Shown here: positions 1 to 10,313 of the stretch, piece by piece
Layout of the letters: every line of letters begins with the position of its first letter
Position numbering within the stretch: the first letter of the stretch is position 1
Origin: Anthostomella pinea
Taxonomy: Eukaryota; Ascomycota; Sordariomycetes; Xylariales; Xylariaceae
DNA: 64,000 nt
Assembly: GCA_963556695.1 (NCBI GenBank)
Contig: CAUWAG010000020.1
Location: forward strand, 6,262,001-6,326,000
Direction: 5' to 3'
The notes under the pieces: model-generated
Databases searched by the model: none
The model's input: the letters and a program-made list of their open reading frames with translations, nothing else
What the model was told of the DNA's origin: nothing
Made by a program: the position numbers and the translations under genes

Positions 1-1055
1 AGAGTCTGCCAGTACTCTCTCCTAGCTTTCCGAACCACGCCGCGAAATTCCCGTCGGGCTGAATTCCGTCCTTCTTGGCTTGTAGTCTGTTTGGAAAGGG
101 CCCTGTATGTCTGAACAGCTGCTTTGCAGTCATCATTCCACCAAGCAGTGGGCCTAGATTGACGGGGCCTCTTGCCCACTGTCCTGATACAGCCTTGGAT
201 CATGTTGATCAGGCTTTGTGTAAAGGTGTCCACCTGGCCAGGGGATACACCCAGCCGGGGGAGTTCATGAATCCTGGTTTGGACATTATCTGCCAGCTCC
301 TGTAGTTTATCGTCCGGTACTATCCAATGATTGGCCTTGGGTACTCGGTCCAGATCTCCCTGGATTGGAATGACTATTCGTAATGTCTCATGATCTGAGG
401 TGCACTGAAGTGCATCATTGACTGAGGCTTCAGCCATGGGGACATCAGAGAACACCAGATCTAGTACATTTCCGTCATCATGTGTCGGGACATCTGGTTC
501 AGAAATCAGATCCAGTCCGTGGTCTGCCATAGTTTGTGCAAGTATAGTACCACCATGATATCCTGGATTGCTTGAGTCCCAGGATGTGTCGCCAGCATTG
601 AAATCTCCAGCTATAACGCAGCCAAAAGGTGGAGTCCATACTTCCAGAATGTCATCCACTTCCTGTGGGTTGTCACATGGCCGGTAGACACTGGCAAATG
701 TAATGCCTTGTACCTTGACCCAGGTGATGTCTCGTGTAGCATAGGGCCGAAGTTGATCCGCTTGAAGGTATTTTCTCACATAGATGAGAGATCTGGGCCG
801 TGTACTGTCGCTGTCCCAGGAATCCACTGGGGAGTATATATCGTAATTGGGGTGTGTCTTTACTCCCATTCTCCTGCCTGGTGGTATGCCAACCCAGGGC
901 TCTTGCATCAGAATGATGTCTGCTTGTTCTCCTTTATAGTCAGCCAGGTTGATGGCTAACTCTGTAGGGCCTGCACTCTTTTGTCCCCCTGCTGTATTCA
1001 CAGAATGGATGACTAGATGCCCGTGTCGATGTGTTTCGTTTGATGTACCTAACAT
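1..1055 (-). CDS. LINE ORF2, N-terminal endonuclease part (truncated by window edge)
   Basis: The frame is open on the minus strand from an ATG at 1055 to the window edge (about 351 codons). It encodes an apurinic-like (EEP) endonuclease of a Tad-type LINE. Visible motifs are QEPWVG, a SVYRP strand, the catalytic-type AGDFNA, LDLVFSD and the terminal SDHETL. Its ATG overlaps the stop of the upstream ORF1 (ATGTTAG), a common LINE arrangement that suggests coupled translation. No stop is seen, whereas the second copy at 8.3-9.7 kb has several. The reverse transcriptase and RNase H parts would lie left of base 1. The assignment to a non-LTR retrotransposon is firm; the exact family name is inferred. 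Confidence 0.85.
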   Translation of the reverse strand, partial: MLGTSNETHRHGHLVIHSVNTAGGQKSAGPTELAINLADYKGEQADIILMQEPWVGIPPGRRMGVKTHPNYDIYSPVDSWDSDSTRPRSLIYVRKYLQADQLRPYATRDITWVKVQGITFASVYRPCDNPQEVDDILEVWTPPFGCVIAGDFNAGDTSWDSSNPGYHGGTILAQTMADHGLDLISEPDVPTHDDGNVLDLVFSDVPMAEASVNDALQCTSDHETLRIVIPIQGDLDRVPKANHWIVPDDKLQELADNVQTRIHELPRLGVSPGQVDTFTQSLINMIQGCIRTVGKRPRQSRPTAWWNDDCKAAVQTYRALSKQTTSQEGRNSARREFRGVVRKARREYWQT

Positions 1056-2383
1056 TGACTGACAACAATGGTATCGGCATCTCTGGGATGAGTTGTATCT
1101 GTTGTGTCGATTTGCATTGTGGTGTCTTTGTTATTATTGCTAGGTGTTGACCCAGCTTGGTTTCTGCCTGCTTCGTTGAAGGCCTTGGATCTGGCTCTTT
1201 CTCCGGCTAGCCTTATTTCCTGGATTTGCTCCCATGTGTGCTTATGGATGGTACCTTTCACAACCTTGGGGCGGGCAGGGCATTTGTCGAAGTTGGCAGC
1301 ATGAGGTCCTTTGCAGTTGACACACTTTGGGATTGGTTTTTCGCACTCTCCCTGGTGTACTGTGTTGGCGCAGTGTGCACATACTTGCTTTTCGCATCGG
1401 TAATTCCTACCATGGTATCTGAAGCAGCTTGCACACTGGTGAACCTTGGGGGTGTGTTGAATATGCCTTGAGGTCATTGAGTGGGCAAAAAGCGTGAATG
1501 GTTTCCTTGCTGCACTGGGCAGAGAGATTATCCATGTAGTTTCTGGATCAGAATCAATCGTGTTCTTTGAGAGTATGCACCTCAGAGGTCTGTCGCCTGT
1601 TTGGGCTTCAACTTCATCGGCAACAACAGTGTCAGTAATATCGATTGTGAACCCTTCTGCACTGATGACCTTTCTTGGGCATCCATTGACCTTGTAATGA
1701 TGCCAGACTGTGTGGGTCTCAATCTTTTGTGCCTTGAGAATGTCGGCAATTTCTTCTTGGAAAGCCAGAAGCTTAGCCTGAGTTGGCTTGTCCCTTGGGT
1801 GTAAGGTAAAACCAGAAGGACATCGTGTCACTTCTCTAAGCTCCTGAGGGTGGAGCTTAAGTCTTCTGTTCAGTGTAGACTTGATTCCATAAGGCTCTAG
1901 GTGGCTATTATCCATGCGGACAAAGACCCGGAGATCATCCTGCTTCTTCTTCAGTTGGTTGGCAGTGATGAGGGCGCCAGGCTGTGTTTTCTTCATGGTA
2001 GTGTTGACTGTCCATGGATGCTGTCGTTGGCCAGAGGAGACAGCTTGGGCGAAGGTCATGGTGGGCTTCCCTATCCCTATCCCGCCAGGAGTGGTCTTTC
2101 TTTTGGGCAGATCTCGGGTTTCCAGCCACTCGTTCAGGCATTTGGAGAAGAAAGCGCTGAACTCCTTGGCATGAGAGTATAGTTCGGTTCCAGCTTTTTC
2201 CAGTGTCTTATCGACTGCTGCAGCACACTCTTGAAACATTGTCATCCTGGCTTCATAGAGATGCTTGTCTTTAGCCAGTATTTTGGCTACTTGGTCCTGG
2301 CACTTTGAGGAAGAGACCTTGTTCCCTGTATCGCCTCCAATGGCTTGGTCTGTAGAGATTTCGTTTGATTGAGGTACTTCCAT
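1049..2383 (-). CDS. LINE ORF1, Gag-like nucleic-acid-binding protein
   Basis: This is a 444-residue frame counted from the ATG at 2383; the frame stays open a further 42 codons upstream without an ATG. The C-terminal third carries three clustered Cys/His knuckles (starting CASC, CAHC and CVNC, each followed by H and C), as in Gag-like ORF1 proteins of Tad/I-type LINEs, which package the element RNA. The middle is basic and the tail is rich in Asn, Asp and Thr. It overlaps ORF2 by a few bases at 1049-1055. The frame is complete, so together with the ORF2 start this is the best preserved LINE in the window. Confidence 0.8.
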   Translation of the reverse strand: MEVPQSNEISTDQAIGGDTGNKVSSSKCQDQVAKILAKDKHLYEARMTMFQECAAAVDKTLEKAGTELYSHAKEFSAFFSKCLNEWLETRDLPKRKTTPGGIGIGKPTMTFAQAVSSGQRQHPWTVNTTMKKTQPGALITANQLKKKQDDLRVFVRMDNSHLEPYGIKSTLNRRLKLHPQELREVTRCPSGFTLHPRDKPTQAKLLAFQEEIADILKAQKIETHTVWHHYKVNGCPRKVISAEGFTIDITDTVVADEVEAQTGDRPLRCILSKNTIDSDPETTWIISLPSAARKPFTLFAHSMTSRHIQHTPKVHQCASCFRYHGRNYRCEKQVCAHCANTVHQGECEKPIPKCVNCKGPHAANFDKCPARPKVVKGTIHKHTWEQIQEIRLAGERARSKAFNEAGRNQAGSTPSNNNKDTTMQIDTTDTTHPRDADTIVVSQC

Positions 2384-2527
2384 ATCAATGATGCTGCTAG
2401 TATTAATATTTCGGGATTTTCCTTTCAGAGGGGAAACAATGGTGAAGTCAGCCTCAAAAGGTTGGGAAACATGTTCTATACTTAAGTAAAAAACAATCCA
2501 GCCAGCCAATCAACGGACATTGTCGGA

Positions 2528-2590
2528 CAGTGGGGAGCAGTGGGGAGCAGTGGGGAGCAGTGAGGGGCAGTGGGGAGCAGTGGGGGGAGC
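2528..2590. repeat. Short G-rich minisatellite (10-bp unit)
   Basis: About six tandem copies of a 10-bp unit (cagtggggag) lie directly upstream of LINE ORF1. Position suggests they belong to the LINE 5' untranslated region, but a chance local repeat is possible. Confidence 0.75.
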
Positions 2591-3877
2591 CCTAGCTGTT
2601 GTGTGGATATGTTCCTGATCCAACATATCCATCACGTGACCTGTGCTTTTCACTTGTGCGTTCGCCGTGTGGAGGTTGATCATTCTGCTCCCACAGGTAC
2701 AGACGGGGCTTAGCTATGCTTGCTTGTGGAGCTTGCCAACGGAAAGGTGGCCAAATAGGGTGTGAATACGTCGCAACTCGGCTTCTGTGAGGAAAAAACC
2801 GGTTGACGCGGTTGTCATTGCCGAGGGGAAGAACCAGGGGTGGCCCCATTTGCGGGTGATTGGGATGGACCTACATCAATATCTGTCGATTTGGATACCA
2901 GCCAGGTTTAACAGATGTAAGGATCGTAGCTCTTTCGTGTCTGACAGCAAGGTAAGCAAACGGTGTCGTCAACCTCGCAGTGATAGTGTCTGCAACATAA
3001 GAGTGCTGTGGGATAGGAGGAGCTTAGTGCCGAAGGATGTCGAATCGAAAACAGGCCTTCACCCCTTAATGCTGGGAGTGTCGACCTATAATCAAAGCAC
3101 TATCACCAAATGCTTGTTAATGCCACGCAGTACGACTGGCACATTTGTTGGGCCGCGTAGCCGGCTTTTCCACGACCGAACAACCCCAATGACAGTAAAC
3201 TGAAGCCCAGCAGCCTTCGTGACAGCGGGCCGAATGACGCTATCTGCCATCTCAGTCCCCACGTCGGTGTCATCCGCACAACGTTCAAAACGTTTGGGGC
3301 CTGGTGGGACTGGCTCAACAAGGGGGTTTCCGGAGCCTGTGGATGCTGCAGACCAACGTGTAGTGCCTGGTACTGGCATTGGAGGGGCAGAAGACGATAT
3401 CGTGGACTGGGGCGGCGAGGGAGAGCGGCTGTTCGACGTGGAGGACAACGATAACTTCTCGAACGATGATTTGGTTGACCAGGGAATGGCCTTAACGCCT
3501 ACGACTCGGACCTTGTAGCTCACAATTCTCCCTCGGTTCGCAATGGAGTTACGTCGTCACCTCCGCAAAGGTCGCCCCCTGCGCTCTTGCCACAGTCTCA
3601 CTCCTCGGGGTTGCTTTCTCCCAGAAGATAACGAACGCATACACCCGTGTAGAAGAACCTCTCTACAAGGAGCGGTCCCCGTGGCAAGAGGGCCGCATTC
3701 GTACAAGAGAAACATCGACGTAGTCCCTGGCCTCGAGTATTTTGCCCTCGCAATAGAGATAGTCGGCGGTGAATTCGGTAGCGTCACACTAGAGCAGGTC
3801 CATGTGCATCACCTTGCTGGCTTATATCAACTAATATTCAGGTGTGCAGCGGGGCTGGACAAATTCCATGAGTCCTA
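2591..3877. other. No confident gene; weak open frames on both strands
   Basis: A plus-strand frame from 2787 to 3518 is interrupted only by a TGA at 3201 and ends in an acidic stretch; a minus-strand frame at 3092-3523 has no ATG at its head. Neither shows a recognisable domain. This could be a decayed gene; I do not assign one. Confidence 0.3.
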
Positions 3878-4684
3878 TTATTGGCACCCTGCTGCGGCGA
3901 CGACATGGTGCTGTTGATAACGACCAGGTGATTGATTGGAATTGAGTAAAATAGGAAGGGATTGCTGTGCCGCGAGAGTGCAGCGATTCCACCACGATGG
4001 CATACTTCCCGGCATGAGCTGAATCTGAAAGACCACGCCCATGAAGTCCTCGAGTTCTGAGAACTTCTCCACAAGGTTACGGGCAGCTGAATCAATCTCC
4101 TGTGCGCTCTCCGGGTCGTTCAAGAGGAACTGGTCCAAGCAGTCGTGGGCGTTCTTCTTGGACTTGCTATACCATTCGAAACCGAGATTAACGGCGAGAA
4201 AGGCAGCCAATCCCCAGACAACCTCCCCCCGGTCTTTTTCGGTCCATAATTCTCCGTTTTCTGGTCGAAACAAGCGCAGCATTTCGATGGCTTTCTCGAG
4301 ATTTACCCTCCAAAAGCGGCCGACGGTGGGGCCATCGATAGAAGGAGTACCAGGCGGAGGTGGTGAAGGTGGCTTTGCAGGCGATATCGCGGAGCCACTG
4401 CCGGTGGTACAGTCTAATGAAGAGCTACTGCTGACTGTACTGTCTGTTACAGTCCGCATGCGCCTGGATGATGGTTGTTCATCCGGCGGACTTGAAGCTC
4501 GGCTCTTCCTTTGGGGTTGAGCGGCTCGAGGGCCGGAGACAACTGCCAGGCTCTCTGGTGGCGGCGACGCCGATTCGGGCGGACCAGTGTGTCGAGTATC
4601 GTCGACACTGTTGGTCGATATCCCAGGCTGGGCCGCCATGACGCTCGTGAGACTTGTACCCATTAGTCGCTCGACGGGCATCAT
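3878..4684 (-). CDS. Hypothetical protein, Ser/Pro-rich N-terminus
   Basis: An open frame of about 268 residues starts at the ATG at 4684 (a second ATG follows immediately at 4681). The first half is low-complexity and rich in Ser, Pro and charged residues. The second half, from about residue 125, is compositionally ordered (GRFWRVNLEKAIEMLRLF and EKFSELEDFMGVVFQI) and looks like a folded helical domain with a central hydrophobic helix. I do not recognise the family. No intron is obvious, though the last 30 residues look less protein-like, so the true 3' end may be spliced. The change from disordered to ordered composition argues for a real gene. Confidence 0.5.
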   Translation of the reverse strand: MMPVERLMGTSLTSVMAAQPGISTNSVDDTRHTGPPESASPPPESLAVVSGPRAAQPQRKSRASSPPDEQPSSRRMRTVTDSTVSSSSSLDCTTGSGSAISPAKPPSPPPPGTPSIDGPTVGRFWRVNLEKAIEMLRLFRPENGELWTEKDRGEVVWGLAAFLAVNLGFEWYSKSKKNAHDCLDQFLLNDPESAQEIDSAARNLVEKFSELEDFMGVVFQIQLMPGSMPSWWNRCTLAAQQSLPILLNSNQSPGRYQQHHVVAAAGCQ

Positions 4685-5532
4685 CAACTGGCTTCCCGTG
4701 CCTGTATTCGTTTTCTTAACACATCCATTTCGAGCTATTTCATCGCATCTTCTGCCACCACTAATGAAGCATTATATCAGCATTGTATTGAGCTTTTCAA
4801 AGTTGGTAGGCTGTTCATCCCTGCAGTTTGCATACGTAGACTTGAGCATAGACAGCAGTGTTGGGGAAACCGACGCGGGTGGAATGGAATGCACTGGTGA
4901 GTGTTTGGTGGAACACTGCACCCAGGTAGTGATGTGAGCGCGAGGCATAGTTGCGGTGGTAGCAGATGCAGTGTCATTTATGGGAAGCTCTCTGCTAGGA
5001 AGCCATAGAGAAGAGTGCTCTTCTACTCTTGAGCAGATGGAGTGCAGGGATTGAGACGGTGTTGATGCATGTGAGAAGGTGTTTGGGTTTGGCTCCTCGC
5101 TTCGGTCAGAAAGATTAAAAAACCCCCCAAAACAACAACAAAATAAAAACAAATCGCATGTGAGAAGGTCTCGCAGCTCATACAGGCCCGAGCAGTGATC
5201 AGAGTTGTTATATCTGACTGGCGGAGATTGATGGGAAATGTGTAACTTACGGGCTGCGTTGCGGGCCGCTTGCCGCTCGTCGCTCGAGAAGGGATTCATC
5301 GTGTAGTCCCAAAGCAGAGCTCAACTCTGTGGATTGTGTCCGAATTTCGAATCTGGTGGGCTCCAGGTATTTGGGGCTCCTCACTTCCGGTCGAACAGTT
5401 GAAGCGCCAATGTGGTGCGAAATGGCGGAGTTTGTGGCACAATACCGGCAACCTACCCCGATATTGAACAGGGGCATGCGGGACGTATGTCAAGTCTGTC
5501 TGCATAGGGGCAGGCAATGAATTTTGGGGTGC
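4685..5532. other. Intergenic, no gene seen
   Basis: Only short overlapping frames without recognisable domains. An A/C-rich tract lies near 5110-5150. Confidence 0.5.
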
Positions 5533-6228
5533 ATGATATGCCTGACTCTGCGCTCTGCTTGGACGCATAAAAACCTCACCCTATGCCACAACGAGGTTAC
5601 CTATCTCTATACCAAGCGCCGATGTATTGACCTAACAGGCAATGATGAATGCTGCTGTCAATTATGCGGTGTGGTAACAGACCAAGGCTGCATTCTGGAA
5701 TCTTGCGGTTGTGTATGTCCTCTTCTACCCGGCAGCCGCATGTTGTAACTTTATAAGTTTTATTGCAGCAATTATTCTGATAATCATTAAGAACTGTTGC
5801 AATACGAAGTCCTTAAAAATTGCAACATCTTGGTCCAAGGACTTGCATTTCTGTATTCATCTATAATATGCACAATACGGACCCCAGGGCATGTTTCGAG
5901 TGTTTGGGGTCGGAACCAACTGCGCTATTCGCGATCTCAAATCTTCTAAATGGCGGATAAATCATTGCGGTACGTTATGTGGTGTCCGCTTTTCTAAAGC
6001 AAGCTAATGTCCTATGGACATATGTTCTGTCCAGAATGCGCGGCGAGATGTAATGAGACATGTGGAATTTGTCGGAACCGCTGGTATCACAGAGAGACTG
6101 AAAGGCTTTGCCGATGTGGCCTTATGAACTGTAGATATCGGTATGATGACAAGAAGGGATGCTCACGAGTGTGGAGGTCGGATAACTTGCTTCCAAACAC
6201 AAACGTACGGCCGGACAACTTGGATTAA
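5533..6228 (+). CDS. RING-like Cys-rich protein (two exons)
   Basis: I propose exon 1 at 5533-5712 and exon 2 at 6004-6228, joined across a 291-nt intron (GTATGT...AAG) in phase 0, giving 134 residues. The join assembles a RING-like pattern: CQLC, then ESCGC, then GHMFC-PEC, then CGIC, followed by a further Cys-rich tail (LCRCG, NCRY). RING proteins usually act as E3 ubiquitin ligases that bind two zinc ions. The spacing between the third Cys and the His is longer than canonical, so it may be degenerate. The intron is longer than the others in the window, and exon 1 could start elsewhere. The gene sits alone between repeats. Confidence 0.45.
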
Positions 6229-7640
6229 GACATAATCATATAATGGCAATTCCATCAGCATGTTAAGCATTACACTAGTTGCTAGCGTTCAGTTTACCTT
6301 TGTCGCTAACCATCACAACAATGCTACTTTGACCTATTATGCCGGCCAGGGCAGTGATGCACATTGACACGGATGTGGAGGGAGCCTTGCATTGCCTTCC
6401 CTTGCCGGCGGTCCTGTGACCGTTCCCCCGAAGGTAGAAGCGGGCGATCTGCCAATCCTCTCTGACTCTACCGGGAGGCTCGACATAAACTGATTCTTGT
6501 GCGGAAGATGAACACTCTGGGGCCGGTCTCCCGGGGAGTTCAGAGCTTTGGAGAGAAATCCACTCTTAAGATGGCATTTGCCTGAGCAGCAATACGCACT
6601 GGGAAAAGACTTGACGACCTCTCAATAATTCTTAAGCCCCTGAAAACGAATTAGAATGGACGAGATAACCGTGTGTGGTCATATTCAGAAACATACCTAC
6701 TTCGTTAATCCTACTTGAATCTTAAGATGGACAGGTGTTCATGCTGTCATTCTAATCCTTGCCCAGGTACTATTGAGCAAAGCCCAACCGGCTCCGGTAG
6801 TACGACGCGACCAAATAGCCAAACCCGATATGAGGGCCTTCTCTATGGCACACACATGGCATCAGCTCCAGAATACCCTACCAGCAGCTCCCGGGGGCAG
6901 GCCCCGTATAGCGTCAGCCAGCCATATCCTGTGGCCGGACGACCTGAAACTAGCTCCTCCAACCAGTGGACTATTACTAGCCAGTTGACCCTCCCAGCAA
7001 TTCCTATTTAGTATTCATATACTTTTCCTCAGTTAGTACAGACCATAGCAGGCCTATTAATGTATTGTTGCTCTAGCTGCAGGAACCATGGTAGCTAAAT
7101 AGCTATAACATAACCAAGGAAGTGTGAGATTTCAAAGTGTTCTATTGAAGGAGAGAAACAAGGAGTAGTTCCTGAAGGGCAGAAGGCCCTTACATATGAG
7201 AAATACAAAGGAATGTATGTGGGAAAAGGACAGTGTGCTAGCAATTCTAGCACAAAGGATAGATATGGGGTTTTGGGTTAGGATTGGTGACGTCTAGACC
7301 TCAGGGTGAACCAGAACCCTTATCCAATACCAATACACCTGGTTCCGATCTTTAAGACGAGAATGACCCTCCTCTTGCTGACCCCGAACTTACCAAACAA
7401 CATGTTCCACAGAGCAATGTCACGTTCCAGAGCATTAAAAACAACCAGTTGATAAATACTTCACGAACACCTGCTCTCGTTCCGACACGTCCTTAAAGTC
7501 TGGTCTTGTAATCTCGATTCTTTAAATCACGTGACAGGTGCCTAGAGTTCGTTCCGTGTCGCGTTCCTTGTTCTATTGTGGCCGCTTTGTAGGTCACCTT
7601 TTCCTCGGGCTGGCCGACGGGCTTGTGGTGTCGTTGATTC
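6229..7640. other. Gene-poor stretch with unclassified sequence
   Basis: Apart from the small frame at 6727-7011 I see no gene. 7130-7470 looks like old repeat sequence, but I cannot match it to an element in this window. Confidence 0.4.
6727..7011 (+). CDS. Small Ser/Pro/Gln-rich open frame
   Basis: This 94-residue frame starts with a Cys-rich head (CSCCHSNPC) followed by a low-complexity Ser/Thr/Pro/Gln tail. It could be a separate small protein, a further exon of the RING-like gene upstream, or chance. No family is recognised. Confidence 0.25.
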   Translation: MDRCSCCHSNPCPGTIEQSPTGSGSTTRPNSQTRYEGLLYGTHMASAPEYPTSSSRGQAPYSVSQPYPVAGRPETSSSNQWTITSQLTLPAIPI

Positions 7641-8105
7641 TTAACACATTGCCGTCTCGTGCATGTTGTGTACTTCTTCCGCGCTGAGAGATGGTTCAGG
7701 CAGGCCGGCGTCTCGAGCAATTTTTTGAGCCTTTTCGAGATATTGCTTCGCTTCTCTCAGCGCGGCCGATATTGCCATCTTGTGCATGTTGTGTATCTCT
7801 ATTGCACTGAGAGATGGTTCAGGCAGGCCGGCATCTCGAGCAATTTCTTGAGCCCTTTTGAGACACTGATTGGCAGAAGACTTATTGCCTTTCTTCGCGT
7901 ATTGCTTTGCTTTCTTTAGCGCGGCCGATATTGCCATCTTGTGCATGTTGTGTATCTCTATTGCACTGAGAGATGGTTCAGGCAGGCCGGCGTCTCGAGC
8001 AATTTTTTGAGCCTTTTCAAGAAAATGATTGGTAGAAAACTCATTGCCTTCCTTGGCGTATTGCTTCGCTTTCTCCAGCGCGGCCGAGATTGCTGTGTTG
8101 TGCAT
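7641..8105 (-). CDS. Tandem-repeat alpha-helical protein (three ~51-aa repeats)
   Basis: The 154-residue frame starts at the ATG at 8105. It is almost entirely three tandem repeats of about 51 residues: a helix (AISAALEKAKQYAKEGN), a second helix (FLEKAQKIARDAGLPEPSLS) and a linker IHNMH. The third repeat lacks the segment between the two helices. The repeats are also near identical as DNA (about 153 bp), so the array is recent. The helix-turn-helix periodicity with conserved Ala, Tyr and Gly resembles TPR-like solenoids, but I do not recognise a named family. The frame is not disturbed by repeat gain or loss, which suggests it is translated. Neighbours are transposons. Confidence 0.55.
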   Translation of the reverse strand: MHNTAISAALEKAKQYAKEGNEFSTNHFLEKAQKIARDAGLPEPSLSAIEIHNMHKMAISAALKKAKQYAKKGNKSSANQCLKRAQEIARDAGLPEPSLSAIEIHNMHKMAISAALREAKQYLEKAQKIARDAGLPEPSLSAEEVHNMHETAMC

Positions 8106-9715
8106 ATTGTGATAGCATGTGACTAAGGGCAAAACACAAAAACAACTATTTTTCTTGGCGCCCCGCTGTTAGGGCGCAACCTCTATATCTGCACTAAAAC
8201 AGGCATTTATTTCAGTACCTGACTATCCTTGCCAAGGCGCAGAAAATTTTTCTCACAAGCTGGATGGCACCCTTCCACGACAGGCCCCCAAATACGCCAG
8301 TGGCCGTCCCAAAGACGACTAAGACATCACAATGCAAATCGACACAACAGATACAACTCATCCCAGAGATGCCGATACCATTGTTGTCAGTCAATGTTAG
8401 GTATATCAAACGAAACATATCGACACGGGCACCTAGTCATCCATTCTGTGAATACAGCAGGAGGACAAAAGAGTGCAGGCCCTACAGAGTTAGCCATCAA
8501 CCTGGCTGACTACAAAGGAGAACAAGCAGACATCATTCTGATACAAGAGCCCTGGGTTGGCATACCACCAGACAGGAGAATGGGAGTAAAGACACACCCC
8601 AATTACAATATATACTCCCCAGTGGATTCCTGGGACAGCGACAGTACACGGCCCAGATCTCTCATCTATGTGAGAAAACACCTTCAAGCGGATCAACTTC
8701 GGCCCTATGCTACATGAGACATCACCTGGGTCAAGGTACAAGGCATCACATTTGTTAGTGTCTACCGGCCATGTGACAACCCACAGGAAGTGGATGATAT
8801 TCTGGAAGTATGGACTCCACCTTTTGGCTGCGTTATAGCTGGAGATTTCAATGCTAGCGACATATCCTGGGACTCGAGCAATCCAGGATATCATGGTGGT
8901 GTCATACTTGCACAGACTATGGCAGATCATGGACTGGATCTGATTTCTGAACCAGATGTTCCAACACATGATGATGGAAATGTACTAGATCTGGTGTTCT
9001 CAGATGTCCCCATGGCTGAAGCCTCAGTCAATGATGCACTTCAGTGCACCTCAGATCATGAGACATTACGAATAATTATTCTAATTCAGGAAGATCTGGA
9101 CCGAGTCTCTAAGGCCAATTACTGGATAGTACCAGATAACAAACTACAAGAGCTGGCAGATAATGTCCAAACCAGGATCCATGAACTCCCCCGGCTGGGT
9201 GTATCCCCTGGCCAGGTGGATGTATTTACACAGAGCTTGATCAACATGATCCAAGGCTGTATCAGGACAGTGGGCAAGAAGCCCCGTCAATCTAGGCCCA
9301 CTGCTTGGTGAAATGATGACTGCAAACCAGCTATTCAGACATACAGAGGCCTTTCTAAACAGACTATAAGTCAAGAAGGGCGGAATTCAGCCCGACGGGA
9401 ATTTCGTCGCGTGGTTCATAAAGCTAAGAGAGAGTACTGGCAGACTCTAATTGATTCAGCGACTGAACCAAAAGACCTGTACAGAATTGTTTCCTGACAC
9501 AAGCTGTCAGCAGGATTGCGTTCTCCCCCAATCATCATAGGGGACCAAATCTTTGAGTCACAAGAGAGCAAGGCAAATGCACTACGCTTAGCCACGCTTG
9601 AACGAAATACCCCAGACAACGATACATCGACCCCTGGTCTGCTCAGATCACACAAGCCAAGCCACACATCCCCCTTGAATACCATGTCGAACTAGAAGAG
9701 GCTGAAGGGTGCACT

Positions 9716-9730
9716 ATAGGGACCAAGAGC
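9716..9730. repeat. SINE target-site duplication, left copy
   Basis: 15-bp direct repeat identical to 10299-10313. Confidence 0.95.
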
Positions 9731-9822
9731 GGCCGTATGGCGCAATGGTCAAATGCGCCTGGTTGTGTTCTCGTTTGTGCGGTGGGCGACGAGAACAAGT
9801 GGGTTCGAATCCTGCTATGGCC
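9731..9822 (+). promoter_or_regulatory. tRNA-like pol III promoter of the SINE (A and B boxes)
   Basis: The A box TGGCGCAATGG is at 9738-9748 and the B box GGTTCGAATCC at 9802-9812. The first seven bases (ggccgta) can pair with tatggcc at 9816-9822 as an acceptor stem. The anticodon region is replaced by a long hairpin (gttctcgt/acgagaac), so this is a tRNA-derived promoter, not a working tRNA. Confidence 0.85.
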
Positions 9823-10298
9823 CCCTTTCTGACCCGGCTTGTGCGAGTCGATAACCAGCACACGACAGTGGAGAGGGCCCATTTTATCGCAGAGCCCGAT
9901 AGCCAAGCAGCTTGTCTCCACAATACCCACTCCTGCGAGGTTTTCCCCCTTGTGGTTTCCCTCGCCAGCAGATAACAAACACCTACTCAACCCACCAATG
10001 CGACATATATCGAACGGCTACTGGAACGATATGTACACCAGAGAACTGAGGTTCACTGGGTCGTTTTGTCACTAGATAGGAGGTTTTTCTGACGGAATCG
10101 TGCTTGGGTATTGACTAAAACCATCTGAACACTCCAGATTGGTACCGCTACAGCGAGGATAGGCTCGTGCGCGGATCTGAATGTATCTAATTTGACACCT
10201 CTACAACCTTGCGATGCAATGGCTCTGGGAGGCGTGGTTTGCACTACTGAGGAGCTACCCCCCACGTTAAATACAAAACAAACAAAAACAAACAAACA
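9731..10298 (+). mobile_element. tRNA-derived SINE, apparently full length, with 15-bp target duplication
   Basis: The 568-bp element begins with a tRNA-like head containing A and B boxes and ends in a (caaa)n-type tail. It is flanked by a perfect 15-bp direct repeat, atagggaccaagagc, at 9716-9730 and 10299-10313. Removing the element and one repeat restores the LINE reverse-transcriptase reading frame, which proves insertion into the LINE. The body (from about 9830) recurs at 12.3-12.8 kb and its 3' end at 11.3-11.4 kb. Such elements are copied by a partner LINE. Confidence 0.92.
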
Positions 10299-10313
10299 AT
10301 AGGGACCAAGAGC
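10299..10313. repeat. SINE target-site duplication, right copy
   Basis: 15-bp direct repeat identical to 9716-9730. Confidence 0.95.

Noticed and set aside
9731..9822. Functional tRNA gene
   Set aside because: A/B boxes and an acceptor-like stem exist, but the anticodon arm is a long hairpin and the unit is the head of a repeated SINE with target duplication.
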